Part shown: positions 25,502 to 33,048 of the stretch, piece by piece | How the letters are laid out: each line of letters begins with the position of its first letter | Position numbering within the stretch: the stretch's first letter is position 1 | Source of the DNA: Acidimicrobiia bacterium | GTDB lineage: Bacteria > Actinomycetota > Acidimicrobiia > IMCC26256 > JADLDD01 | Direction: 5' to 3' | DNA: 54,824 nt | NCBI GenBank assembly: GCA_020846855.1 | Contig: JADLDD010000078.1 | Location: forward strand, 1-54,824 | Notes under the pieces: model-generated | Told to the model about the DNA's origin: nothing | Database searches by the model: none | Seen by the model: the letters and a program-made list of their open reading frames with translations, nothing else | Made by a program: the position numbers and the translations under genes

Positions 25502-26830
25502 GTGCCTCCCGAGCCGGTCAACCCCGACGCGTACCGCGCCCCGATCGGCACCCACGACGTCCTCGCGCCCGAGTCGCGGCGCTGGCAGACGCTGGTGGCG
25601 GCCTTCGCGGACCGGGCCGAGCGCTTCGGATTCGACCTCGTCGTCACGCCCGTCTTCGAGCATCGCGAGGTGTTCCAGCGCGTCGGCGCCACCACCGACG
25701 TCGTCCGCAAGGAGATGTACGAGCTCACCGATCGGGGCGGCCGTGACCTCGCCCTGCGGCCCGAGGGGACCGCGCCGGTGGTGCGGGCCTACGTGCAGCA
25801 CCGGCCCGTACCGCCGTGGAAGGCGTGGTACGTGGCGCCCAACTTCCGCTACGAGCGCCCGCAGAAGGGCCGGTACCGTCAGCACTGGCAGCTCGGGGCC
25901 GAGGTGCTCGGGGTCGACGACCCGGAGATCGACGTCGAGGTCATCGCCCTCGCCCACGGCTTCTACCGGGAGGTCGGCCTCGAGCGCGTGGAGCTGCTGG
26001 TCAACTCGATGGGCGACGAGACGAGCCGGCCGGCCTACGCCGCCGCCCTGCGCTCCTACCTCCTCGACCACGCCCCCGCGCTGGGGGAGGAGTTCCGCGA
26101 GCGGGTGGAGGCGAGCCCGCTGCGGGTCCTCGACTCCAAGCGGCCCGAGTGGGCCGACGTGATCGAGCGCGCCCCTCAGCTCACCGAGCACCTATCGGAC
26201 GACTCGCGGATCCACTTCGAGGCCGTCCTGGCCGGTCTCGACGCGCTGGGCGTGGCCCACACCATCGCGCCCCGCCTGGTGCGCGGCTTCGACTACTACA
26301 CGCGAACGACCTTCGAGTTCGTCAGCTCGGCCCTCGACGCCGCGCAGAACGCCGTCGGGGGCGGCGGGCGCTACGACCGGCTCGCCGAGGAGATGGGCGG
26401 GCCGCCTACCCCGGGGATCGGTTTCGGCATCGGGATCGAGCGGGTGCTCATCGCCGCCGACGCCGAGGGCGCCGTAGAGGTGGGCCCTCGGGGGCGGCTC
26501 GACGTTTTCGTCGTCGACGGCGTCGGCGACGGCAGCGCGGCGCGGGTCACCGATGCGCTGCGCCGCGCCGGGCTGCGCGTCGACCGGGCCTTCGGTGGCC
26601 GTTCGGTCAAGGCCCAGTGGAAGGTCGCCGACCGCTCCGGCGCCGAGGTGGCCGTGATGCTCGGCCGCGACGAGGCGGCCCGCGGCGCGGTCGCGGTCAA
26701 GGACCTGACCACGGGCGAGCAGGTGGAGGTGGCCCTGGCCGCGTTGGCCACCTGGGTCCACGAGCACAGCACCGCGGCCCGCCGGCGGGTCACACCCGGC
26801 ACGGCCCCCGAGACGGGATCCTCACCATGA
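25502..26830 (+). CDS. hisS: Histidyl-tRNA synthetase
   Basis: A 442-residue class II synthetase. Motif 1 lies near VVTPVFEHREVF, motif 2 is FRYERPQKGRYRQHWQLG, the histidine-specific signature is LVRGFDYYTRTTFEF, and motif 3 is GIGFGIGIERVL. The C-terminal anticodon-binding domain ends in VALAALATWVHEH. It charges tRNA-His. The stop overlaps the aspS start by 4 bases (ATGA), so the two synthetases are co-translated. Confidence 0.96.
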   Translation: MPPEPVNPDAYRAPIGTHDVLAPESRRWQTLVAAFADRAERFGFDLVVTPVFEHREVFQRVGATTDVVRKEMYELTDRGGRDLALRPEGTAPVVRAYVQHRPVPPWKAWYVAPNFRYERPQKGRYRQHWQLGAEVLGVDDPEIDVEVIALAHGFYREVGLERVELLVNSMGDETSRPAYAAALRSYLLDHAPALGEEFRERVEASPLRVLDSKRPEWADVIERAPQLTEHLSDDSRIHFEAVLAGLDALGVAHTIAPRLVRGFDYYTRTTFEFVSSALDAAQNAVGGGGRYDRLAEEMGGPPTPGIGFGIGIERVLIAADAEGAVEVGPRGRLDVFVVDGVGDGSAARVTDALRRAGLRVDRAFGGRSVKAQWKVADRSGAEVAVMLGRDEAARGAVAVKDLTTGEQVEVALAALATWVHEHSTAARRRVTPGTAPETGSSP

Positions 26831-28605
26831 TGCGAAGTCACCGCGCCGGCTCCCTGCGGGCGTCCGACGACGGGTCCGAGGTGACCCTCTGCGGCTGGGT
26901 CGACAGCCGCCGCGACCACGGCGGGGTGGTCTTCCTCGACCTGCGCGACGTGGAGGGGATCGTCCAGGTGGTCGTGGACCCCTCCAGGGCCGGGTGCGAG
27001 CAGGCCCACCGGGTGCGGGGGGAGTGGGTGCTCAGGGTGGTGGGCACGGTCAAGAGGCGCCCCGAGGGGACGGTGAACCCGGAGATCGGTACGGGGGAGA
27101 TCGAGGTCGCCGCCAGCGGCCTCGAGGTGCTCAACGAGTCCGAGCCGGTCCCGTTCCCCCTCGACGAGCACGCCGGCGAGGTCGACGAGGGCACCCGTCT
27201 CCGCTATCGGTACCTCGACCTGCGGCGCCCCGCCATGCAGCTCAACCTCTTGTTGAGGTCGAGGGTCAACTCGTCGTTGAGGGATTCGATGTCGCGCCAG
27301 GGGTTCACCGAGGTCGAGACCCCGATGCTGATCGCCTCCACGCCCGAAGGGGCCCGCGACTTCGTGGTGCCGTCGCGGCTCTCGCCGGGGTCGTTCTACG
27401 CGCTGCCGCAGAGCCCCCAGCTCTTCAAGCAGCTCCTCATGGTCGGGGGTGTCGACCGCTACTTCCAGCTCGCCCGCTGCCTGCGCGACGAGGACCTCCG
27501 CGCCGACCGGCAGTTCGAGTTCGTCCAGTACGACGCCGAGATGAGCTTCGCCGGCGCCGACGACGTGATGGAGGTGGTCGGCACCGCGGTCGCCGACGCC
27601 GTGGAGGCGGCCACCGGGGAGCGGCCCGGGGCCTTCCCCCGGATGACCTGGCACCAGGCCCAGGAGCGCTACGGCACCGACAAGCCCGACGTCCGCTTCG
27701 GCATGGAGCTCGTCGACCTGGGACCGGTGTTCGCGTCCACGGGGTTCCGGGCCTTCCAGGCCGAGGCGGTGAAGGGGATCCGGGTGGTGGGCGAGGGCGC
27801 GGCCAGCCGCTCCCGGCTCGACGCGCTCACCGACCGGGCCAAGGGGTTGGGCGCGGCCGGCCTGGTCTGGATGCGGGTGGGGGAGGGCGGTGCCCTCGAG
27901 TCGCCGGTGGCGAAGTTCCTCTCCGACGACGAGCGGCGCGACGTGGTGAGCGCCATGGCCGCCGAGCCCGGCGACCTCCTGCTGATGGTGGCCGGCGAGC
28001 GGCGGGTCGCCAACCACGTCCTCGGCGTCCTACGGCTCGACCTCGGCCGCCCGCCCGTGTCCGAGGGTGGGCTCCGGTTCCTCTGGGTCGTCGACTTCCC
28101 GCTCTTCGAGGGGCTCGCCGACGACGGGTCGCCGGTGCCGGCCCACCATCCGTTCACGATGCCTCACCCCGACGACCTCGCCCTCCTCGACGCCGAGGGC
28201 GTCGACCTGCTCGGAGTGCGCTCGCAGGCCTACGACCTCGTGCTCAACGGGTGGGAGCTCGGGTCGGGCAGCGTCCGGATCCATCGCCGCGACGTCCAGG
28301 AGCGGATCTTCACGCTGCTCGGGATCGCGCCGGAGACGGCCCGGGAGCGCTTCGGGTTCCTGCTCGACGCGTTCCGATTCGGCGCCCCGCCCCACGCCGG
28401 GTTCGCGTTCGGCGTCGATCGGCTGGTGGCGATCCTCGCCGGGGAGGAGAACATCCGTGAGGTCATCGCGTTCCCCAAGACGCAGTCGGGCGCGGATCCC
28501 CTGACCGGTGCGCCGGGTCCGCTCGACCCTGCGCAGCTACGGGAGCTGGGCCTGGCGGTCGCCGTGCCCCAGGAGGCGACGACCCGCCCCGATCCGGAGC
28601 GCTGA
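26827..28605 (+). CDS. aspS: Aspartyl-tRNA synthetase
   Basis: A 592-residue bacterial-type class IIb synthetase: OB-fold anticodon domain (TLCGWVDSRRDHGGVVFLDLRD), class II core with QSPQLFKQLLMVGGVDRYFQLARCLRDEDLRADR-type motif 2, a GAD insertion domain in the middle, and motif 3 GFAFGVDRLVAILAG. It charges tRNA-Asp; whether it also charges tRNA-Asn cannot be told without gatCAB/asnS data. The first of two tandem ATGs overlaps the hisS stop. Confidence 0.95.
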   Translation: MMRSHRAGSLRASDDGSEVTLCGWVDSRRDHGGVVFLDLRDVEGIVQVVVDPSRAGCEQAHRVRGEWVLRVVGTVKRRPEGTVNPEIGTGEIEVAASGLEVLNESEPVPFPLDEHAGEVDEGTRLRYRYLDLRRPAMQLNLLLRSRVNSSLRDSMSRQGFTEVETPMLIASTPEGARDFVVPSRLSPGSFYALPQSPQLFKQLLMVGGVDRYFQLARCLRDEDLRADRQFEFVQYDAEMSFAGADDVMEVVGTAVADAVEAATGERPGAFPRMTWHQAQERYGTDKPDVRFGMELVDLGPVFASTGFRAFQAEAVKGIRVVGEGAASRSRLDALTDRAKGLGAAGLVWMRVGEGGALESPVAKFLSDDERRDVVSAMAAEPGDLLLMVAGERRVANHVLGVLRLDLGRPPVSEGGLRFLWVVDFPLFEGLADDGSPVPAHHPFTMPHPDDLALLDAEGVDLLGVRSQAYDLVLNGWELGSGSVRIHRRDVQERIFTLLGIAPETARERFGFLLDAFRFGAPPHAGFAFGVDRLVAILAGEENIREVIAFPKTQSGADPLTGAPGPLDPAQLRELGLAVAVPQEATTRPDPER

Positions 28606-28731
28606 CGGCCGCGCCTCGCCGATCACCCGGAGATGGTGCGCCTGCGACGTGGTGCGGCCCGGGGGGGCCGCCCGCGTGACGCGCCGCACGTTGATGCCGA
28701 GGCTCCCCTGGCCGTCACCGGCGACGGCTCC

Positions 28732-28737
28732 TAGACT
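28732..28737 (+). promoter_or_regulatory. Candidate -10 box (TAGACT)
   Basis: TAGACT ends 10 bases before the GTG at 28748 with no evident ribosome binding site; this supports that start for the secreted protein. Confidence 0.4.
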
Positions 28738-28747
28738 CCCCGGCTCC

Positions 28748-30100
28748 GTGCGTTTCGTCCCTTCTGAGCGATCGATCCGGCGCGCCGGGCGGGGTCTGGC
28801 GGTGGCCACCGCCACGGTCCTGGCGGGGTCCGCCGCGGTGGTCGTGCCCGCGGGCGCGCGGCCCGGGGCCGCGGATCCGGCGCCGGTGCCGACCACCCCT
28901 GCGAGCACCCCCCCTACGGTCCCGCCGACCGCCACGCCACCCACGGGCCCGTTCTCCCCGTCGCCGACCACGGCGCCGGCCGACGACCCCCTCGGCCCGC
29001 ACGCGGTCCCGTCCGGCCCGACCGGGACGCCCCCGGCTCCCCCGGGGCCTCCCGGTGGGTCGCCTCCTCCGGGTGCGGCCCCGCCGGGGCCGGCGGCCAC
29101 GATCGACCTCGGGACGGTGCGGAGGCTGGACGCGTCCCTTGATCTCGCCGCCGCCCAGGAGCGCCTGGCCCTCGCCGACGCCGCGCTGGTGACCGCGACC
29201 CGCCGCCGCGACGTCGTGGCCGAGGCGCACCGGACCGCCGTCGCCGAGGTCGCCCTCCGCCGCGCTCGCATCCGCGCGTACGCGGTGCGCATCTACAAGG
29301 GAGGTGACGACTTCGGGGACCTCGCCGTGATGGCCGGGGCCCGGAGCCTGACCGACCTGGCCCGTCGCCGGGCGCTGCTCGCCGCCGCCGACGAGAGCGA
29401 AGTACGCCGGCTCCGGGGCGCCGTGGAGGCCGAGGAGATCGCCGCCGCCCACCTCGAGTCGGCCGAGACCGACCGGGCCGGGGTCGACGCGGCGCGGCGG
29501 ACCTTCGAGGCTCGGCGCGACGCCGCCCACAGGAGCATGAGGAGCGGCGGGCGGCTCGACGGGTGGGGTGAGGGACCGCTGATCCTGGGGCCGTCGCGCC
29601 TGACCGCCGAGGACCTGGCCGGCTGGTTCCGCTCGAGCGGGCGTCGCGAGAACACGACGGTGCCGATCGAGGACCTGGCCCGCTTCTACATGGCGGAGGG
29701 CCGCGACGAGGGCGTTCGGGGCGACATCGCGTTCGCTCAGTCGATCCTCGAGACGGGCGGTTTCCACTTCGCCGCGGGGGGCACGGTCCTGACCGCGGCC
29801 GACAACAACTTCGGGGGGATCGGCGCCTGCGACTCCTGCACCCGGGGCTGGTCGTTCCCCAGCGCCCGTCTCGGGGTCCGCCAGCAGGTGCAACTGCTCC
29901 GGACCTACGCCGATCCCCGCCTCACCAGCGCCGACCTCGCCCACCCACCGGTGCGGTCGCGCCCCGAGCGGCACGGCGTTAGAGGCTGCTGCCGGACCTG
30001 GCTGGATCTGAACGGGGTGTGGGCGACGGGTGCCGGCTACGGCGAGCGGGTGCTCCAGATCTACTCCGACCTGGCCCGGTACGCGCTCACGAAGCGCTGA
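28748..30100 (+). CDS. Secreted glucosaminidase-domain protein, probable peptidoglycan hydrolase
   Basis: A 450-residue exported protein: signal peptide (basic start, AVATATVLAGSAAVVVPAGA), a Pro/Thr-rich linker of about 80 residues, an Ala/Arg/Glu-rich coiled coil of about 130 residues, then a C-terminal domain with DIAFAQSILETGGF and NNFGGIGACDSC, typical of the LytG/FlgJ-type N-acetylglucosaminidase fold with catalytic Glu in the ILETGGF context. It probably cleaves or binds peptidoglycan during growth or division. GTG 28748 is chosen because TAGACT lies upstream and the signal peptide follows directly. Confidence 0.82.
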   Translation: MRFVPSERSIRRAGRGLAVATATVLAGSAAVVVPAGARPGAADPAPVPTTPASTPPTVPPTATPPTGPFSPSPTTAPADDPLGPHAVPSGPTGTPPAPPGPPGGSPPPGAAPPGPAATIDLGTVRRLDASLDLAAAQERLALADAALVTATRRRDVVAEAHRTAVAEVALRRARIRAYAVRIYKGGDDFGDLAVMAGARSLTDLARRRALLAAADESEVRRLRGAVEAEEIAAAHLESAETDRAGVDAARRTFEARRDAAHRSMRSGGRLDGWGEGPLILGPSRLTAEDLAGWFRSSGRRENTTVPIEDLARFYMAEGRDEGVRGDIAFAQSILETGGFHFAAGGTVLTAADNNFGGIGACDSCTRGWSFPSARLGVRQQVQLLRTYADPRLTSADLAHPPVRSRPERHGVRGCCRTWLDLNGVWATGAGYGERVLQIYSDLARYALTKR

Positions 30101-30137
30101 GCCGGGGCCCGGCGGCGCGATCTGCGAACCTGGCCCG

Positions 30138-31691
30138 ATGCGCATCACCTTCCTCGGTCACGTGGGTCTGCACGTCGAGACCGACCGCGGCTCGGTCCTC
30201 TGCGATCCGTGGTTCAGCCCGGCCTACTTCGCGTCGTGGTTCCCGTTCCCGCGCAACGACCACCTCGACCCGTCGGCGTTCGCGCGGCCCGACTACCTCT
30301 ACGTATCGCACCTCCACCACGACCACTACGACCCCGCCTTCCTGTGGGCGCACGTCGACAAGCGCACGACGGTGCTGCTGCCGGCGTTCCCCACCGACCA
30401 CCTCGAGCGCGAGCTGCGCGGCGTCGGCTTCACCGAGTTCGTGCCGCTCGACGACGCCCGGCCGGTGACGCTCCCCGGCGGGCTCGAGGTGGCGTGCGTC
30501 GCCCTGACCGCACCGGCCGACGGGCCGCTCGGCGACTCCGCCCTCGTGGTGTCCGACGGCCGGACCCGGATCCTCGACCAGAACGACGCCCGCCCCCGCG
30601 ACCTGGCCGCCATCGAGGCGCTCGGTCCGTTCGACGGCGAGTTCGTGCAGTTCTCGGGCGCGATCTGGTACCCGATGGTCTACGACTTCCCCGAGGAGGA
30701 GCGGCGCCGGGAGGGGATCCGCAAGCGGGCGGCCCAGATGGAGCGGGCGCTGCACTACATCGAGGCGGTGAGACCGGCGAACGTGTTCCCCTGCGCCGGC
30801 CCGCCCTGCTTCCTCGACGACGACCTCCTGGCGTTCAACGACCTCGACGGCGATCCGGCCAACATCTTCCCCGACCAGACCGTCTTCCTGGATCTCATGG
30901 AGCAGCGGGGGATCGGACCCGGCCACCTGGTCGTACCCGGCAGCGTGATCGAGCTCGACGGGCCGCGCTGCACCGTGACCCATCCGGTCGGCGATGCCTC
31001 GCCGGAGGCGATCTTCGCCGACAAGCGGGCCCACATCGAGGCCTACCGGGCCGACTGGAAGGCCCGGCTGGAGGCCGAGAAGGCGACCTGGCCGCGGGGG
31101 CGCCACGACGTGGTGGAGAGCCTCCGGCTCTGGTGGGAACCGCTCCTCGAGATGGCACCGCTCACGCGGGCCGGGGTCGGTGCACCCCTACTGCTGCACA
31201 TGGGTGACGACGCCGTCCACGTCGACTTCCCCGCCGGGACGGTCGGGCGCTGGGACGGCTCGGCACCGTACCGGTACCGGTTCGACGTGGACCGGGCGCT
31301 GGTGGAGTGGTGCATCGCCCACCGGGTGGAGGACTGGGTCAACGAGGTGTTCCTGTCGTGCCGGTTCACGGCCCACCGCGACGGGGACTACAACGAGTTC
31401 CTCTACACGTTCTTCAAGTGCCTCTCCGTGGAGCGCATGGCGTTCTGCGAGGGCTGGTACGCCGAGGCGACCCACGAGGACGAGGAGTTCGAGTGCGGGG
31501 GCTTCTCGGTGCAGCGGCGCTGCCCGCACCTCCGGGCCGACCTCACCCGCTTCGGAGAGCTCCTCGACGACGGCACCACCTTGCACTGCAAGGTCCACGG
31601 CTGGGAGTTCGACCTGGACACCGGCCGTTGCCTCACGTCCGACGAGGAGCGCTACCGGATCCGCTCCCGCCCCTCCTGCCCCTCCGCCTGA
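30138..31691 (+). CDS. MBL-fold hydrolase fused to a C-terminal Rieske [2Fe-2S] domain
   Basis: A 517-residue cytoplasmic protein. The N-terminal half is a metallo-β-lactamase fold with the metal site HLHHDHYD (58, 60, 61–63). The last 60 residues form a Rieske centre: C462-x-H464 and C484-xx-H487. CMP-N-acetylneuraminate hydroxylase combines the same two domain types in the other order, and UlaG-like hydrolases share the MBL half, so an oxygenase or hydrolase on a sugar or lipid is possible. No partner reductase is adjacent. The possible -10 is GAACCT 6 bases before ATG. Substrate unknown. Confidence 0.8.
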   Translation: MRITFLGHVGLHVETDRGSVLCDPWFSPAYFASWFPFPRNDHLDPSAFARPDYLYVSHLHHDHYDPAFLWAHVDKRTTVLLPAFPTDHLERELRGVGFTEFVPLDDARPVTLPGGLEVACVALTAPADGPLGDSALVVSDGRTRILDQNDARPRDLAAIEALGPFDGEFVQFSGAIWYPMVYDFPEEERRREGIRKRAAQMERALHYIEAVRPANVFPCAGPPCFLDDDLLAFNDLDGDPANIFPDQTVFLDLMEQRGIGPGHLVVPGSVIELDGPRCTVTHPVGDASPEAIFADKRAHIEAYRADWKARLEAEKATWPRGRHDVVESLRLWWEPLLEMAPLTRAGVGAPLLLHMGDDAVHVDFPAGTVGRWDGSAPYRYRFDVDRALVEWCIAHRVEDWVNEVFLSCRFTAHRDGDYNEFLYTFFKCLSVERMAFCEGWYAEATHEDEEFECGGFSVQRRCPHLRADLTRFGELLDDGTTLHCKVHGWEFDLDTGRCLTSDEERYRIRSRPSCPSA

Positions 31692-31702
31692 GCTCCCCCC
31701 TC

Positions 31703-31752
31703 CAGCGTGTTGCGTTCGACCCACGTGGGTTGGGGTCGATCGCAACATGTTC
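31703..31752. repeat. 50-bp palindromic repeat, copy 4
   Basis: Left arm CAGCGTGTTGCGTTCGACC, 12-base loop CACGTGGGTTGG, right arm GGTCGATCGCAACATGTTC. It begins 11 bases after the MBL–Rieske stop and is followed 23 bases later by copy 5, with which it shares the loop sequence. Confidence 0.9.
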
Positions 31753-31775
31753 GGTGGGCGTCCCGTCTCCCGCCC

Positions 31776-31825
31776 CGGCATGTTGCGTTCGACCCACGTG
31801 GGTTGGGGTCGATCGCAACATGCTG
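31776..31825. repeat. 50-bp palindromic repeat, copy 5
   Basis: Left arm CGGCATGTTGCGTTCGACC, the same loop as copy 4, right arm GGTCGATCGCAACATGCTG. It ends 13 bases before the TACGGT box of the next gene. Confidence 0.9.
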
Positions 31826-31838
31826 GGCGGTGCGTTGG

Positions 31839-31844
31839 TACGGT
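31839..31844 (+). promoter_or_regulatory. Candidate -10 box (TACGGT)
   Basis: TACGGT ends 8 bases before the GTG at 31853 without a ribosome binding site between; leaderless arrangement. Confidence 0.45.
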
Positions 31845-31852
31845 CCGGAACC

Positions 31853-32650
31853 GTGGAGGACCCGTCCGGCGCCGGCTCGGAGCTCGATCGCGACCTGGCG
31901 CTCGCCCTCGACCTGGCCGACGCCGCCGACGCCGTGACGCTCTCGCACTTCCGGTCGGCCGGGCTGGTCGTGGACACGAAGCCCGACATGACGCCGGTCA
32001 GCGAGGCGGACCGGGCCACCGAGGCCCTCCTGCGCGACCGCCTGTCGGCCGCCCGCCCGTCCGACGCCGTGCTGGGCGAGGAGTACGGCTCCTCCGGCGA
32101 CCCGGGTTCGGCACGTCGGTGGATCCTCGACCCGATCGACGGCACCAAGAGCTACGTGCGGGGCATCCCCGTGTACGCCACCCTCATCGCGCTCGAGGCC
32201 GGCGGCGAGATCGTGGTCGGGGTCGTGTCCGCTCCGGCGATCGCGCAGCGGTGGTGGGCCCGGCGGGGGGGAGGCGCGTTCCTCAACGGCGAGCCCGTGC
32301 GGGTCTCGGGGGTGGAGCGGATCGAGGACGCCCACCTCTCGTTCGACAGCGTCGACCAGTTCGTCGACGCCGGTGCGACGGAGCGCTTCCTGGCCCTCGA
32401 GCGCCGGTGCTGGCGGAGCCGCGGCTTCGGCGACTTCTGGTCGCACGTGATGGTGGCCGACGGGTCCGTCGACATCGCCGTCGAGGGTCCGGGGCTCAAG
32501 TACTACGACCTCGCGGCCCCCATGATCGTGGTCGAGGAGGCGGGGGGCCGCTTCACCGACGTGGCCGGGGTGCGCACGGCGCAGGGCGGTACGGCCCTCG
32601 CCACCAACGGCCTCCTGCACGACGCCGTGCTCGGGGCGCTCTCGGGCTGA
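31853..32650 (+). CDS. Inositol-monophosphatase family protein, probable histidinol-phosphatase
   Basis: A 265-residue Mg-dependent phosphatase. The metal ligands are in GEEYG (75–79) and DPIDGTKSY (93–101), with the C-terminal YYDLAAPMIVVEEAGG, where the family aspartate is kept. The KSYVRG variant after DGT is typical of the HisN-type histidinol-phosphatase group of Actinobacteria rather than of inositol phosphatases proper. No his genes are adjacent, so inositol phosphate is an alternative substrate, notable given the PIP synthase at 4836. Confidence 0.85.
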   Translation: MEDPSGAGSELDRDLALALDLADAADAVTLSHFRSAGLVVDTKPDMTPVSEADRATEALLRDRLSAARPSDAVLGEEYGSSGDPGSARRWILDPIDGTKSYVRGIPVYATLIALEAGGEIVVGVVSAPAIAQRWWARRGGGAFLNGEPVRVSGVERIEDAHLSFDSVDQFVDAGATERFLALERRCWRSRGFGDFWSHVMVADGSVDIAVEGPGLKYYDLAAPMIVVEEAGGRFTDVAGVRTAQGGTALATNGLLHDAVLGALSG

Positions 32651-32693
32651 GCGGGCCCACCCGCACACCGGCGGCGGGGACGCGGCCGCGCGG

Positions 32694-32699
32694 TACGGT
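32694..32699 (+). promoter_or_regulatory. Candidate -10 box (TACGGT) for the ferredoxin gene
   Basis: TACGGT lies about 45 bases before the TTG at 32740; the leader contains a strong AGGAGG. Confidence 0.35.
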
Positions 32700-32739
32700 G
32701 GAACACGTTCTCGTCTTCCCGTCCGATCAGGAGGTCCCG

Positions 32740-32949
32740 TTGGCGCTGCGCATCGAGGTCGACCGCGACGTCTGCATGGGCGCCGGCAACTGCGTGTTCT
32801 GGGCTCCCGGCGCGTTCGAGCTCGACGAGGAGGGCATCTCCACGGTCAAGGATCCCACCGGGGAGCCCGACGACAAGATCATCACCGCCGGGCAGGGCTG
32901 CCCGACCAAGGCCATCTCGATCTGGCGCGACGGCGAGAAGGTGGTCTGA
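32740..32949 (+). CDS. Small ferredoxin, [3Fe-4S] type
   Basis: A 69-residue acidic protein with three cluster cysteines, C12, C18 and C54 (the last in GCPTKAI), and no cysteine at the fourth position, the pattern of actinobacterial [3Fe-4S] ferredoxins. These usually pass electrons to cytochrome P450s or similar oxygenases; none is next door. The start is TTG, chosen for the perfect AGGAGG 5 bases upstream. It precedes the acyl-CoA dehydrogenase gene, which has its own promoter box. Confidence 0.9.
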   Translation: MALRIEVDRDVCMGAGNCVFWAPGAFELDEEGISTVKDPTGEPDDKIITAGQGCPTKAISIWRDGEKVV

Positions 32950-33035
32950 TCCCGGTACCGGGCGGCACCGGTCGCCGGGCGGGGTCGAGGTCCGGGTGGT
33001 GTCCACCGGACCGGAGCGCCCGAGCCCCACGCTCC

Positions 33036-33041
33036 TAGGCT
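33036..33041 (+). promoter_or_regulatory. Candidate -10 box (TAGGCT) for the acyl-CoA dehydrogenase gene
   Basis: TAGGCT ends 7 bases before the ATG at 33049; no ribosome binding site between. Confidence 0.5.
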
Positions 33042-33048
33042 TCGCCGC

